Counted from the stretch's first letter, positions 1 through 7,335 are shown. The stretch is 9,865 nucleotides of DNA from a candidate division TM6 bacterium UASB124 (GCA_945872225.1 CAMBZK010000032.1:1-9865); one strand, 5' to 3'. Notes: generated from the sequence alone by a model not told the origin. Numbers and translations are program-made.

Positions 1-1212
1 GAGGCTTACCATAAAAAATACTCACTTAAAAGTGACATTGGACATGTGACCACAAATCCTGAGCGCTACTCAAATAACATTAGCTTATTCAAATCAGTAT
101 TTGATGGCGCTGCCTATGGACATTATTTAGGGGGGCAAGATCCAAGAAATGGCTGTGATAAGCCTGGATTTGTTAATGAAAGTAGTTTGGTTAATACATC
201 CTTGTTGAGTTATAAATGGGAAAAAGATGCACAAGATCGCAATGTGCCCTTTATGAGTCTTGACGGTGGCGAGTGGTACAGAATTAATAATTTGCACATT
301 CACTCAAAACGCTTGGGCTCTTTTCTGTCCATTCCAAAAAATACTGTTTGTCCACTTGTCAAATCAGCGGTGATCCCTGGCTATAGCGAAGGGCGCTTTG
401 GCGATAATATTTTAGCCGTTGCCCACACGCTTTATTTTTCTATGAAAAATAATTGCGAAATGCTCTACATCCCATTTCCATATTCAGATGAACTTGTTTT
501 GCATGATGCCGTTAAACCATATGATTCAATAAAAGCTAAGCTTTTTAAAGAGTCAGTTATTCATGATAACGGCGATGTGTACGCCGCACGGCCAATGAAG
601 AATACGCTTATCACGGTTCCTTATTTCCCAGACGATGTTAACGAGCGTAAAAAGAGCCACTGGAAATCTTTTTATGTAGATTGGGAAGATAAAGCATTTA
701 AAAAAGAGCTGCAAAGACTCCTTGCTTCCAAAAAACCGCGCAAGCTTATCAATCCACCACATGATAAATTTTTTGTTGCTGTGCATATGCGGCGTGGCGG
801 CACCTATGATAAATGGCCAGCAAAAGTTAGTAAACTCTTGCTCTATAAAACCCCGCTTGATGACTACTACATCAATCAGATTAAAACGCTTGCGGCACTG
901 ATTAATTATGCTCCTATGTATGCATATATCTTTACTGATGATGAAAACCCTGCGGCGTTGGTAGCTTCGTTGCAAGCAGGGTTAAACTTACCATCTGTGG
1001 AGTTTGACTATCGTCGAGAAAATAACCATCATAATGCCAATGTTTTGGAGGATTTTTACTCTATGGCTCAGTGTGATGCGCTTATTCGGCCAGATTCAAA
1101 CCTTTCGATTATGGCTGAAAAAATTGGCAATCACCGCATTGTAATATCCCCTGGCAAATTTTTATCAGAGAAATTACTTGTCCAAAAAGGATGCATAAAA
1201 ATTAATTCCTAA
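1..1212 (+). CDS. Fucosyltransferase-like glycosyltransferase, 5' end outside window (partial)
   Basis: The frame is open from base 1 to the TAA at 1210-1212, giving 403 visible residues. The GTG at 46 is only an internal codon, so the gene begins before the window. Two blocks are visible. The first, roughly visible residues 30-105, holds DGAAYGHYLGGQDPRN (bases 103-150) and INNLHIHSK (bases 283-309); I recall similar blocks in other glycosyltransferase-like proteins but cannot name the domain. The second, from about base 385 to the end, starts with EGRFGDNILAVAHTLY and has VHMRRGG (bases 781-801), IFTDDE (928-945) and DFYSMAQCDALIRPDSNLS (from 1051). The HxRR motif, the FTDD strand and the late DxxxMxxC...SN pattern fit the GT11/GT23/O-fucosyltransferase-like fold, which uses a GDP-sugar donor. 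Fucose as the donor sugar is not shown. The stop lies 17 bases before the next gene, so the two are probably co-transcribed. The protein looks like a two-domain transferase. Confidence 0.72.
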   Translation, partial: EAYHKKYSLKSDIGHVTTNPERYSNNISLFKSVFDGAAYGHYLGGQDPRNGCDKPGFVNESSLVNTSLLSYKWEKDAQDRNVPFMSLDGGEWYRINNLHIHSKRLGSFLSIPKNTVCPLVKSAVIPGYSEGRFGDNILAVAHTLYFSMKNNCEMLYIPFPYSDELVLHDAVKPYDSIKAKLFKESVIHDNGDVYAARPMKNTLITVPYFPDDVNERKKSHWKSFYVDWEDKAFKKELQRLLASKKPRKLINPPHDKFFVAVHMRRGGTYDKWPAKVSKLLLYKTPLDDYYINQIKTLAALINYAPMYAYIFTDDENPAALVASLQAGLNLPSVEFDYRRENNHHNANVLEDFYSMAQCDALIRPDSNLSIMAEKIGNHRIVISPGKFLSEKLLVQKGCIKINS

Positions 1213-1229
1213 CCAGGTAGAAAGAGCAG

Positions 1230-2105
1230 ATGAACACACTAAAAGCGTTTGCTGGCGCGCTATTTTTATTTGTATTGAGCCAATCAGTACTTACGCAAAA
1301 GCGAAATTATATCACTGGCGATGCCTTTAGGGCATGTGCCGATTACATTGTAGAAAAAACAACGAGTGCTTTTAAACCAGAAGAGGTCAAAGCAAAGAGT
1401 ATTGTTTTTGTTGAGGTAGACTCGCTGGGGTATTTCTTCAAGACTATTTTCCCTCGTATCAACGTTCCTATCATTCTTATATCGCACAACGGCGATATGC
1501 CTGCACCAGGTGCATATGTGGGCTACCTTGATGACGCGCGGCTTATTGCCTGGTTTGGTCAAAATTGCGACTCATTGGATAATCCAAAATTTGTGCCTAT
1601 TCCAATTGGGCTTGGCAATGCCAAGTGGCCTCATGGCGATCAAGCTGTTTTTGATCAGTTTCTTGATACACTAGAAAGACTCCGCAGGCAGGAGCATAAG
1701 AAGCAGCTTTATATTAATTTTTCACCAACAACAAATTATATTCGTATACAGCTGCATCAGCTTCTTGGAGGCCAACCATTTGCCTCTTTTGTATCCATGA
1801 AAAAATTACCCGCCTATCTCAAAGAGATGTCATCATATCGCTACACATTGAGTCCTTTTGGCAATGGCCTTGATTGCCATAGAACCTGGGAAGCGCTACT
1901 TGTTGGCTCTATTCCCGTGGTAAAGACGTCAACGATTGATCCCCTGTATGATGGATTACCAGTCATTATTTTGCAAAATTGGCATGAACTGACGCCAGAA
2001 TTGTTAGAAAAAAAATACCAAGAGCTGCAAGATAAGCAGTTGAATCGAAAAAAAATGTTCATGGACTACTGGGTGGCATTGATTAAGCAATATCAGCAAG
2101 GCTGA
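1230..2105 (+). CDS. Exostosin-like (GT47-like) glycosyltransferase with N-terminal signal segment
   Basis: This is a 291-residue protein. Residues 1-23 form a hydrophobic signal-peptide-like leader with a Lys at position 5 and a core GALFLFVLSQSVL. The best family signature is at residues 207-231, including LSPFGNGLDCHRTWEALLVG followed by SIPVV. This matches the C-terminal donor-binding region of exostosin-family transferases, where SPxGxGxDxxRxxEAL...G.IPV is typical. NPKFVPIPIGLGN (118-130) and ILISHNGDM (82-90) fit the same fold. The likely role is transfer of a sugar from a nucleotide donor onto a glycan; acceptor and sugar are unknown. The ATG at 1230 has only a weak purine-rich AAGAG ahead of it, but the 17-base gap to the previous stop and the intact leader support it. 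A leader is unexpected for a bacterial nucleotide-sugar enzyme, which would normally act in the cytoplasm. Confidence 0.7.
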   Translation: MNTLKAFAGALFLFVLSQSVLTQKRNYITGDAFRACADYIVEKTTSAFKPEEVKAKSIVFVEVDSLGYFFKTIFPRINVPIILISHNGDMPAPGAYVGYLDDARLIAWFGQNCDSLDNPKFVPIPIGLGNAKWPHGDQAVFDQFLDTLERLRRQEHKKQLYINFSPTTNYIRIQLHQLLGGQPFASFVSMKKLPAYLKEMSSYRYTLSPFGNGLDCHRTWEALLVGSIPVVKTSTIDPLYDGLPVIILQNWHELTPELLEKKYQELQDKQLNRKKMFMDYWVALIKQYQQG

Positions 2106-2159
2106 TCTGGCCATTGTTCTGGCCTTATTCCAGTTGGCGTTTTCAATATTGCGCCTTTC

Positions 2160-2187
2160 TTGATTCATAGGCGTTATTTTTTATAAC
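2160..2187 (+). promoter_or_regulatory. Candidate sigma70-type promoter for the GT2 gene
   Basis: TTGATT (2160-2165) and TATAAC (2182-2187) are separated by 16 bases, a near-consensus -35/-10 pair in the 155-base gap before the gene starting at 2261. The -10 lies inside a small inverted repeat, CGTTAT (2172-2177) with ATAACG (2183-2188), followed by TTTT. The same bases could therefore act as a weak terminator hairpin for the upstream pair, or as an operator. Consensus match only. Confidence 0.35.
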
Positions 2188-2260
2188 GTTTTAGTCTCGT
2201 GCATTGCGTGGAGATAAAGCAAAAGGGCTGTCTGGTGGAAATGGTGATGGAGTTCTGATC

Positions 2261-3283
2261 ATGAAAAGCATCGGAATTTTTTTGTGGGTTGCAATCTATT
2301 TTTTGTCTAGCGTGCAGGGTATTGCAAGTAAAAGTGTTGCAGAAAAAAAGACATCAAAGAAAGTGCCCTCAGGCCAAAAAAATTCAAACAATAAGAAAAA
2401 AGCAAAAGCAAAAATTATTCCTGCGGCTATTGTATTGCCTCCTTGGGATGGGCCATTTAAAGATCCGGTTTGTGAAAGCGTCGCGCCAGGCGAATTACTA
2501 GCAAAGCAGCTTGAGCATTATGAGCCATCCAGGCAGCATCATATTATTGTCGTGACCTTATCGTACAATAATGCTGATTGGTATCAGCGTAATCTGGCTT
2601 CAATTTATGGGCAGGACTATGAAAGTTATTCAATAATGTATGTTGACGATGCATCATCGGATCATACAGGCGAGCTGGTTGCCCAGTATATTAGCCAGCA
2701 AAAGCAGGAACAACGTACGACACTTCTGATCAATAAAATCAACCAAAAGGCCCTATCAAATTTTTATCATGTGATTATGAAATTGCCTGCTGATGCGATA
2801 GTTGTAATACTTGATGGGGATGATTGGTTCCTCAAACCTACGGTGCTGTCACTAATCAATAAGGTGTATGACAAATACAATGTTTTGATGACGTATGGCT
2901 CTTATCAAGACTATCCGACAGGAAAAATTGGCGTTTGTTGTGAGTTGCCCAAAGAAGTTATTCAAAATAATAGCTGCCGTGCATATAAATGGGTTACCTC
3001 GCATTTGCGGACGTTTAAAGCAGGGTTGTTTCAACGCATCAAAAAAGAAGATCTTTTCTATGAGGGGACCTTTTTTGAAAGGACCTGCGACTTGGCCTGC
3101 ATGTTCCCTATGTTGGAAATGGCGGGTGTGCGTTCTATGTACATCCCTGATGTTTTGTATGGCTATAATCGTGCAACCCCCCTTAATGACTTAAAAGTGG
3201 CCAAAGAGCAGCAACGATTCTTGATACACTATATTCGATCAAAAGCGCAATATAGCCCACTCCCCCCAGATGTTTCGCTTTGA
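2261..3283 (+). CDS. Family 2 (GT-A) glycosyltransferase with signal segment and Lys-rich linker
   Basis: This is a 340-residue protein. A TTG at 2204 would lengthen it, but the ATG at 2261 is preferred: it has GGAG at 2249-2252 with 8-base spacing and puts a signal-peptide-like leader (KSIGIFLWVAIYFLSSVQG) right at the N-terminus. Residues 29-51 are very rich in Lys, Ser and Asn and look like a flexible linker. The GT-A domain begins near residue 93 with IIVVTLSYNNADWYQRNLAS. The nucleotide-binding motif DDASSDHT is at 129-136 and the DxD-type metal and donor motif ILDGDDW at 183-189. A later block, SHLRTFKAGLFQRI, is followed by a Cys/Met-rich stretch and a YNRATPLND segment near the acceptor side. 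It transfers a sugar from a nucleotide donor; sugar and acceptor cannot be read from the sequence. Possible homologues include LPS and capsule glycosyltransferases. The leader and basic linker are unusual for a soluble GT2. Confidence 0.78.
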   Translation: MKSIGIFLWVAIYFLSSVQGIASKSVAEKKTSKKVPSGQKNSNNKKKAKAKIIPAAIVLPPWDGPFKDPVCESVAPGELLAKQLEHYEPSRQHHIIVVTLSYNNADWYQRNLASIYGQDYESYSIMYVDDASSDHTGELVAQYISQQKQEQRTTLLINKINQKALSNFYHVIMKLPADAIVVILDGDDWFLKPTVLSLINKVYDKYNVLMTYGSYQDYPTGKIGVCCELPKEVIQNNSCRAYKWVTSHLRTFKAGLFQRIKKEDLFYEGTFFERTCDLACMFPMLEMAGVRSMYIPDVLYGYNRATPLNDLKVAKEQQRFLIHYIRSKAQYSPLPPDVSL

Positions 3284-3331
3284 TGCGCATGATCTGATTG
3301 GATTGATTTAATGTATTGCTCTGAAAAGGTG

Positions 3332-3375
3332 TCCCTAGTAACGATATAGGGAGCGCTGAGGGCAATGGTTTTGCC
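3332..3375 (+). other. Two small hairpins in the leader before the pyruvyl-transferase gene
   Basis: TCCCTA (3332-3337) pairs with TAGGGA (3347-3352) around a 9-base loop. GGCAA (3361-3365) pairs with TTGCC (3371-3375) around a 5-base loop. Neither is followed by a T-run, so they are not convincing terminators. They occupy the 139-base gap between two same-strand genes and could be leader structure or chance. Confidence 0.2.
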
Positions 3376-3422
3376 TTGATGGTGGTCAGTCTATGAAACA
3401 TCTCATACAGTAGGGGTTCTTG

Positions 3423-4448
3423 ATGAATGTTATTTTACAGTGGTTAGTATTGATAGTGTGTTTATGCTGCCCATTAGTTGGTAGTAATTATACTGTTTTC
3501 CGAGATTTTTCAAAAATCTCTCGTAGTGTTCGTGTGCCAAAATCTCCTGTAATGCAGTTTTATAGCTCTGCAAATAATATTGGCAATTATATCCCTGTGC
3601 TTGGTATTCAAGAAATGCTTGGGTTTGAGACGGACACGTGGTGTATCCATGATAAAAATATAGATTTTGATTTTATTAACAAAAACTATAGCTGTGTAAT
3701 TATTGGCGGGGCTGGCTTATTGCATCGGTGCTTTGATTCATTTTGGAAAGCATTTGCAGAAAAATGCACCTTGCCAGCCATTGTATGGGGTGTTGGGATC
3801 TGTTTGCCACATAAATCAAAGCAGGGCGGAGCGAATAAGGAATTTGTTAAAAAAGCATTTGCAAAATGTGATCTCATTAATCTCCGCGATGAATTAACCG
3901 CAAAATATTATGATGTGGTGGATGCAAGTATTACGCCATGCCCATCGATTAAATATTTACAGCGTTTTAGAGTTCGTAGGCCAACGACATCACAAGCGCT
4001 GCTTTATGCGCATCATCAAGATTTGGTTCCTAAAGAATTTTTAGGCAATATGAAGTCTTATTGTGCGAAATACAAAGACACGCTTCATATTACGAGAAAC
4101 GCTTTAATTAAAGAAACTTCTAAAAAATCAGTGGCAGCTTTTATCCGCGATAATTATGTTAATCAATCGCTAGTTATTTCAACGAGATTACATGGTGCGA
4201 TTATTGCCTATGGCTTAGGGATTCCGTATGTTTGCTTAAGCTTTGATGATAAAGTTGCTGCATTTCATGAGCATTTTGGGAATGGGGTACTAGTATCTGA
4301 CCTAGCTAAGCTTTCAGGTGCAATAGATACTTTGCTGAGCAAAACGGCTTCTTATGAGCCTGCCCTTAAAGGGGTAGAAGAATTTGGTGCAAGTGCTCGG
4401 TCGTGGGTGTTGAATAAAATTTATGGGAATAAGTGCAAGATGGCTTAA
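3423..4448 (+). CDS. Polysaccharide pyruvyl transferase family protein with signal segment
   Basis: This is a 341-residue protein. The ATG at 3423 is chosen over the adjacent TTG at 3420 because AGGGG (3412-3416) then sits 6 bases upstream. Residues 1-22 form a hydrophobic, Cys-containing leader. The family pattern follows in order: ANNIGNY near 50-56, IIGGAGLL at 93-100, WGVGICLP at 122-129, LRDE at 154-157, CPSIKY at 173-178, and the strongest, ISTRLHGAIIAYGLGIPYV, starting near 252. The G-rich loop, the RDxxS/T-like element and the late STRLHGA with its conserved His are typical of the CsaB/WcaK/AmsJ family. These enzymes add ketal pyruvate from phosphoenolpyruvate to a sugar of a surface polysaccharide or cell-wall polymer. 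Some family members have other roles, so pyruvylation is inferred. It closes the rightward glycan block and converges with the methyltransferase gene. Confidence 0.8.
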   Translation: MNVILQWLVLIVCLCCPLVGSNYTVFRDFSKISRSVRVPKSPVMQFYSSANNIGNYIPVLGIQEMLGFETDTWCIHDKNIDFDFINKNYSCVIIGGAGLLHRCFDSFWKAFAEKCTLPAIVWGVGICLPHKSKQGGANKEFVKKAFAKCDLINLRDELTAKYYDVVDASITPCPSIKYLQRFRVRRPTTSQALLYAHHQDLVPKEFLGNMKSYCAKYKDTLHITRNALIKETSKKSVAAFIRDNYVNQSLVISTRLHGAIIAYGLGIPYVCLSFDDKVAAFHEHFGNGVLVSDLAKLSGAIDTLLSKTASYEPALKGVEEFGASARSWVLNKIYGNKCKMA

Positions 4449-4485
4449 TTTATTTAATCGACATTTTCGTAAATAGCCAAATCGA

Positions 4486-4543
4486 GGCCTACTCCAGATC
4501 AATGTTTTCAGTCGTCTTGGCTAGGCCAGAGAGATGTTTTTTT
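4486..4543 (+). terminator. Weak terminator-like element after the pyruvyl-transferase gene
   Basis: GGCCTA (4486-4491) can pair with TAGGCC (4522-4527), with an alternative short TGGC/GCCA stem inside. Seven T's follow at 4537-4543. The long 30-base loop and the 9-base gap before the T-run make this imperfect. It lies in the 111-base gap between convergent genes, where a terminator is expected. Confidence 0.28.
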
Positions 4544-4559
4544 GACGAGATTGGTGCAA

Positions 4560-5333
4560 TCAAATAGTACTTAGAAAGGCATATTCACGCCAGGTAATCA
4601 GCAGTTGCGTTTTATTTGAAACAACAGTGCTTGTCTTGTATGGAATATTATTACTGCTAAGAACTTCTAAGAGATCTGCTGCTGTCTGTTGCTGTCCTAT
4701 AGCGATCACAATCATCGAATAAGATTACAAATTTGGATGAAAGCCGGTCATTTTTAACAAGATCAATAATATCTGTGCGAGAGTAATCTGGGCTTCCTTT
4801 TGGTCCATCTATAACTATAAGATCAAAAGTACCTGGGGGCAGATTGGTCGCTAAATCTTTGTAGCAGCGTGTTTGAAACCCTTTATAATCGATCATAGTA
4901 GCATCATTTTTTAGGTACGTAATATTCTCTGCCTGAGGAAGGAGTGGGGAGAAAACATCAAGCCATTGCTGATCATTTTCAACGATAGTTAACAACGATT
5001 TATTGCCGCTGTAAGCAGCATATTGTGTTGTTAATTTGCTTGACTGCCCAATCCCAAATTCAAGAATAGATTGTGGCTGAACAGTTTCGAGTATTTTGAA
5101 TAACGTATACAAAAATCCAAATGTTGCTGCCCAGCTGTTGGGCGAAAATTTCTATCTTTAAGCCAAGCAACGTTTTTGGTGCTTGATAAAAATAAAAGCC
5201 CATAATGTATCTCTTTTAAGAGAAGGTTATTCATGGTTGCTGTATTCTCAGCTGGTATTATTACTGATTCAGACATTGGGGTGCATGTTTGAGAAGTAAG
5301 TATAAGTGCCAATAATAGAAGTTTTTTGAACAT
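4560..5333 (-). pseudogene. SAM-dependent class I methyltransferase, interrupted by two compensating frameshifts
   Basis: Reading leftward from the ATG at 5333, frame 1 gives MFKKLLLLALILTSQTC (a signal-like leader) and runs to RNFRP at residue 65, codon 5141-5139. Homology-like sequence then continues in a shifted frame: NSWAATFGFLYTLFKIL, the SAM motif ILEFGIGQSSK (residues 90-100 of the joined product), the acidic IVEND (about 117-121), FDLIVIDGP (170-178) and ILFDDCDR (204-211), ending at 4702. A second shift near 4701 restores the first frame, giving IGQQQTAADLLEVL and ending ITWREYAFLSTI with TGA at 4562-4560. The first break looks like one A lost in a short A-run, the second like one extra T. 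The net change is zero and the joined product is 257 residues. The gene starts 22 bases after murE on the same strand. It could be real decay or sequence error. The substrate is unknown. Confidence 0.75.
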
Positions 5334-5355
5334 AGTTAGCTTCTTTCGAAATTAC

Positions 5356-6801
5356 TTAGAATTTGCTGATCTCTTCAAAATCATCGAAGTGAAATTTTTC
5401 GTTGCCGACCAGATGGTAGTCTTCATGCCCTTTGCCTAGCAGAGCAATAATACTTTCTGGGCGTGCGCGTTTTGCTGCTCGTGCAATTGCTTCACTGCGG
5501 TTGGGAATAATTTCTACGGGGGTGTTATTGTCAGCTGGGATGCCGGCGACAATTTGATCAATGATATCTGTGCTGGTTTCAGTACGAGGATTGTCGTCAG
5601 TGATAATTACGTGGTCGCCGAAGGTGCTAGCTAGTCTCCCCATCACAGGGCGCTTGGTGGCGTCACGGTTGCCGCCGCAACCAAAGACTACAATCAGATC
5701 ACTGGTGAATGGTTTGAGCGTTTGCAAAATCGCTTCCATTGATGATGGGTTGTGTGCGTAGTCAATAAAGGCGAGGGCATTATTTTTTAAGATGTGGCGT
5801 TGTAGGCGCCCAGGAACGCCTTTGAACGAGGCCAGCGCTTTGATGACGTCAGTGTACGAACACCCAAGGTGCAGCGCAATGAGTGCTGCCGTAGCAATAT
5901 TATAGCAGTTAAACGTGCCAAACAGTTGTGGGCAGTCGATGAATAGTGGGGGCTTGGTTTCAAGAATAAGCTCTGTCCCATCGCACGATGCTTGATGAAT
6001 GCGTAATGTGGTGTGGGTTGCCTCTTCTGATTCGTTTTGCCCAAAGGTCTGAACGCTTGCTTGCGTAATTTCAGTAGCGTCATGAGCAGCAGCAATTGCT
6101 CGCTGGCTCCAATCATTATCGGCATTAATAATGATCAGTGAGTTTTTGTTTGTCTGCGTAAAGAGTTTTGCTTTTGCTGCAAAATAATCTTCCATGGTTT
6201 CATAAAAATCAAGGTGCTCTGCTGCCAGATTGGTAAAAGCAGTAGCCGCAAAGGTTATGCCGTGTACGCGCTCAAGGCTAAGGGCATGTGACGATACTTC
6301 CATAACAACGTGTGTAACCGCTTCTTGGACGCAACGAGCAAAAAACATCTGCAGATAGTCGGCCTCTGGGGTTGTTCGTTGGCTTGGTTCAACTGCCTGT
6401 AAAATTTTGTTATGAACGGTGCTTATGAGTGCTGTTTTAAAGCCTGCTTTGCGTAAGATATGCTCAAGGATAAATGCTGTTGTTGATTTTCCTTTAGTGC
6501 CAGTAATCCCAATGATATGCAATTTTTTTGTAGGGTTGCCAAGTGCGTTTGCTGCTAACGCTGCGAGAGCAATTCGTGTGTCAGTAACGCCCTTTAAATC
6601 TGCTTGATATTGCTTGCATAAATCTGTCAGTTCAGCGGTTATGAGGAGCTCGTCAACGACAATGGTAGTTGCACCAGCTGCAAGCGCTTGAGGAATGAAG
6701 GTGATGCCATTGGCAGTAAATCCAGTAATAGCAACAAAGGTAGATCCTGGTCCAACATGGTTTGTGTGGCAAGTGACAGGAAAATGGTTTGGTAGGAGCA
6801 T
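5356..6801 (-). CDS. murE: UDP-N-acetylmuramoyl-tripeptide synthetase, meso-DAP-adding MurE
   Basis: This is a 481-residue cytoplasmic Mur ligase of normal length. It adds a diamino acid to UDP-MurNAc-L-Ala-D-Glu using ATP, in peptidoglycan precursor synthesis. The N-terminal UDP-binding domain is about 1-90 (GPGSTFVAITGFTANG), although the usual DSR start of this motif reads HTN here. The ATP loop is GITGTKGKST at 98-107. TTPEADYLQ (143-151), MEVSSHALSLERVHG (167-181), NLAAEHLDFY and YFAAKAKLF (206-214) follow; K210 is the probable carbamylated lysine. The C-terminal domain has IDYAHNP (346-352), GCGGNRD (374-380), DDNPRTE (402-408) and LGKGHEDYH (455-463). DNPR is the meso-diaminopimelate specificity motif. 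The ATG at 6801 has AAAGG 6 bases upstream. No murF or mraY is adjacent. A TATTAT at 6826-6821 (minus strand) could be its -10. Confidence 0.96.
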   Translation of the reverse strand: MLLPNHFPVTCHTNHVGPGSTFVAITGFTANGITFIPQALAAGATTIVVDELLITAELTDLCKQYQADLKGVTDTRIALAALAANALGNPTKKLHIIGITGTKGKSTTAFILEHILRKAGFKTALISTVHNKILQAVEPSQRTTPEADYLQMFFARCVQEAVTHVVMEVSSHALSLERVHGITFAATAFTNLAAEHLDFYETMEDYFAAKAKLFTQTNKNSLIIINADNDWSQRAIAAAHDATEITQASVQTFGQNESEEATHTTLRIHQASCDGTELILETKPPLFIDCPQLFGTFNCYNIATAALIALHLGCSYTDVIKALASFKGVPGRLQRHILKNNALAFIDYAHNPSSMEAILQTLKPFTSDLIVVFGCGGNRDATKRPVMGRLASTFGDHVIITDDNPRTETSTDIIDQIVAGIPADNNTPVEIIPNRSEAIARAAKRARPESIIALLGKGHEDYHLVGNEKFHFDDFEEISKF

Positions 6802-6944
6802 GATAAGCCTTTCGTAAGGTATAATACGCCTGTAGAATAGCGATTTTTTACTACTTGTGCACTGCTCATTTTTATGTCGTATGAATTTATTATTATGTTA
6901 AAAGCCTTGCAATAGCGACTGAGAGGGCGATTGAAAAAATGACT

Positions 6945-6961
6945 CAAAATGATACATTTTG
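6945..6961. repeat. Small inverted repeat CAAAATG-ATA-CATTTTG
   Basis: Perfect 7-base arms are separated by ATA. It lies 32 bases to the left of the large palindrome and about 145 bases upstream of murE. Size and symmetry fit a dimeric regulator site or a weak hairpin, but a repeat this short in AT-rich DNA may be chance. Confidence 0.4.
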
Positions 6962-6993
6962 CATTGAGCGCGTGCCAATCAATGCTGTTAATT

Positions 6994-7043
6994 TATTTTA
7001 AACAAACTTACCAACAACATTGTTGGTAAGTTTGTTTAAAATA
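6994..7043. repeat. Perfect 50-base palindrome (24-bp arms, 2-base centre)
   Basis: Every base of 6994-7017 pairs with 7020-7043; the centre is CA at 7018-7019. The arms carry AAACAAACTTACCAACAA on the left and its complement on the right, with AT-rich outer ends. It is placed between divergent genes, about 190 bases before murE and 330 before the gene at 7378, so it does not follow any called gene. As RNA it would form a long hairpin with a very short loop on either strand. As DNA it is symmetric enough to extrude a cruciform or bind a dimer. It could be a bidirectional terminator isolating the two sides, a regulator site, or a small dispersed repeat. Confidence 0.92.
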
Positions 7044-7121
7044 TTGGGTTAGTTGACTGGATCATGATTGTTGTTTTTTTAATTGTTTTTATTCTTGCAA
7101 GTAGAATAGAAAACAAATTTT

Positions 7122-7149
7122 TTGTTGATAATTGGTTAAAGTGTATAAA
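7122..7149 (+). promoter_or_regulatory. Candidate distal promoter, rightward
   Basis: TTGTTG (7122-7127) and TATAAA (7144-7149) are spaced 16 bases apart. If used, it would give a leader of about 220 bases before the ATG at 7378. Consensus match only, in AT-rich DNA where such matches are common. Confidence 0.3.
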
Positions 7150-7307
7150 TGATTATTGGTTCGTTGATCACAAAGTATTGATGAGTTTTTGCTTGTGACT
7201 AATGAACAATTTTTTTACAGCAAATGCTGCGGTAGATAATATTTCTTTCTCGTCGTATGAGCGTATGAAGTTGTTGTTGTTCAATCGATGCGATGCAAGT
7301 GAAAATT

Positions 7308-7335
7308 TTGATATTTTTGCTATCGGCGGTAGACT
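7308..7335 (+). promoter_or_regulatory. Candidate proximal promoter for the helical-protein operon
   Basis: TTGATA (7308-7313, five of six to the -35 consensus) and TAGACT (7330-7335, four of six to the -10) are 16 bases apart. Transcription would start about 35 bases before the ATG at 7378. This is the better placed of the two rightward candidates. Confidence 0.35.

Noticed and set aside
46..48. GTG as the start of the first gene
   Set aside because: The frame stays open back to base 1 and conserved-looking sequence follows at once, so the true start is upstream of the window.
553..975. Leftward 140-residue reading frame opposite the first gene
   Set aside because: It lies wholly opposite a domain with clear glycosyltransferase motifs and shows no family features of its own.
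2204..2260. TTG start adding 19 residues to the GT2 protein
   Set aside because: It would bury the signal-like leader; the ATG at 2261 has a properly spaced GGAG.
5130..5145. Programmed -1 frameshifting in the methyltransferase gene
   Set aside because: No X-XXY-YYZ slippery heptamer is in the right frame, and a second opposite shift would also be needed at 4701.
6639..6947. Leftward 102-residue reading frame overlapping the murE start
   Set aside because: It overlaps the highly conserved murE N-terminus in another frame and has a low-complexity Leu-rich end, so it is a shadow frame.
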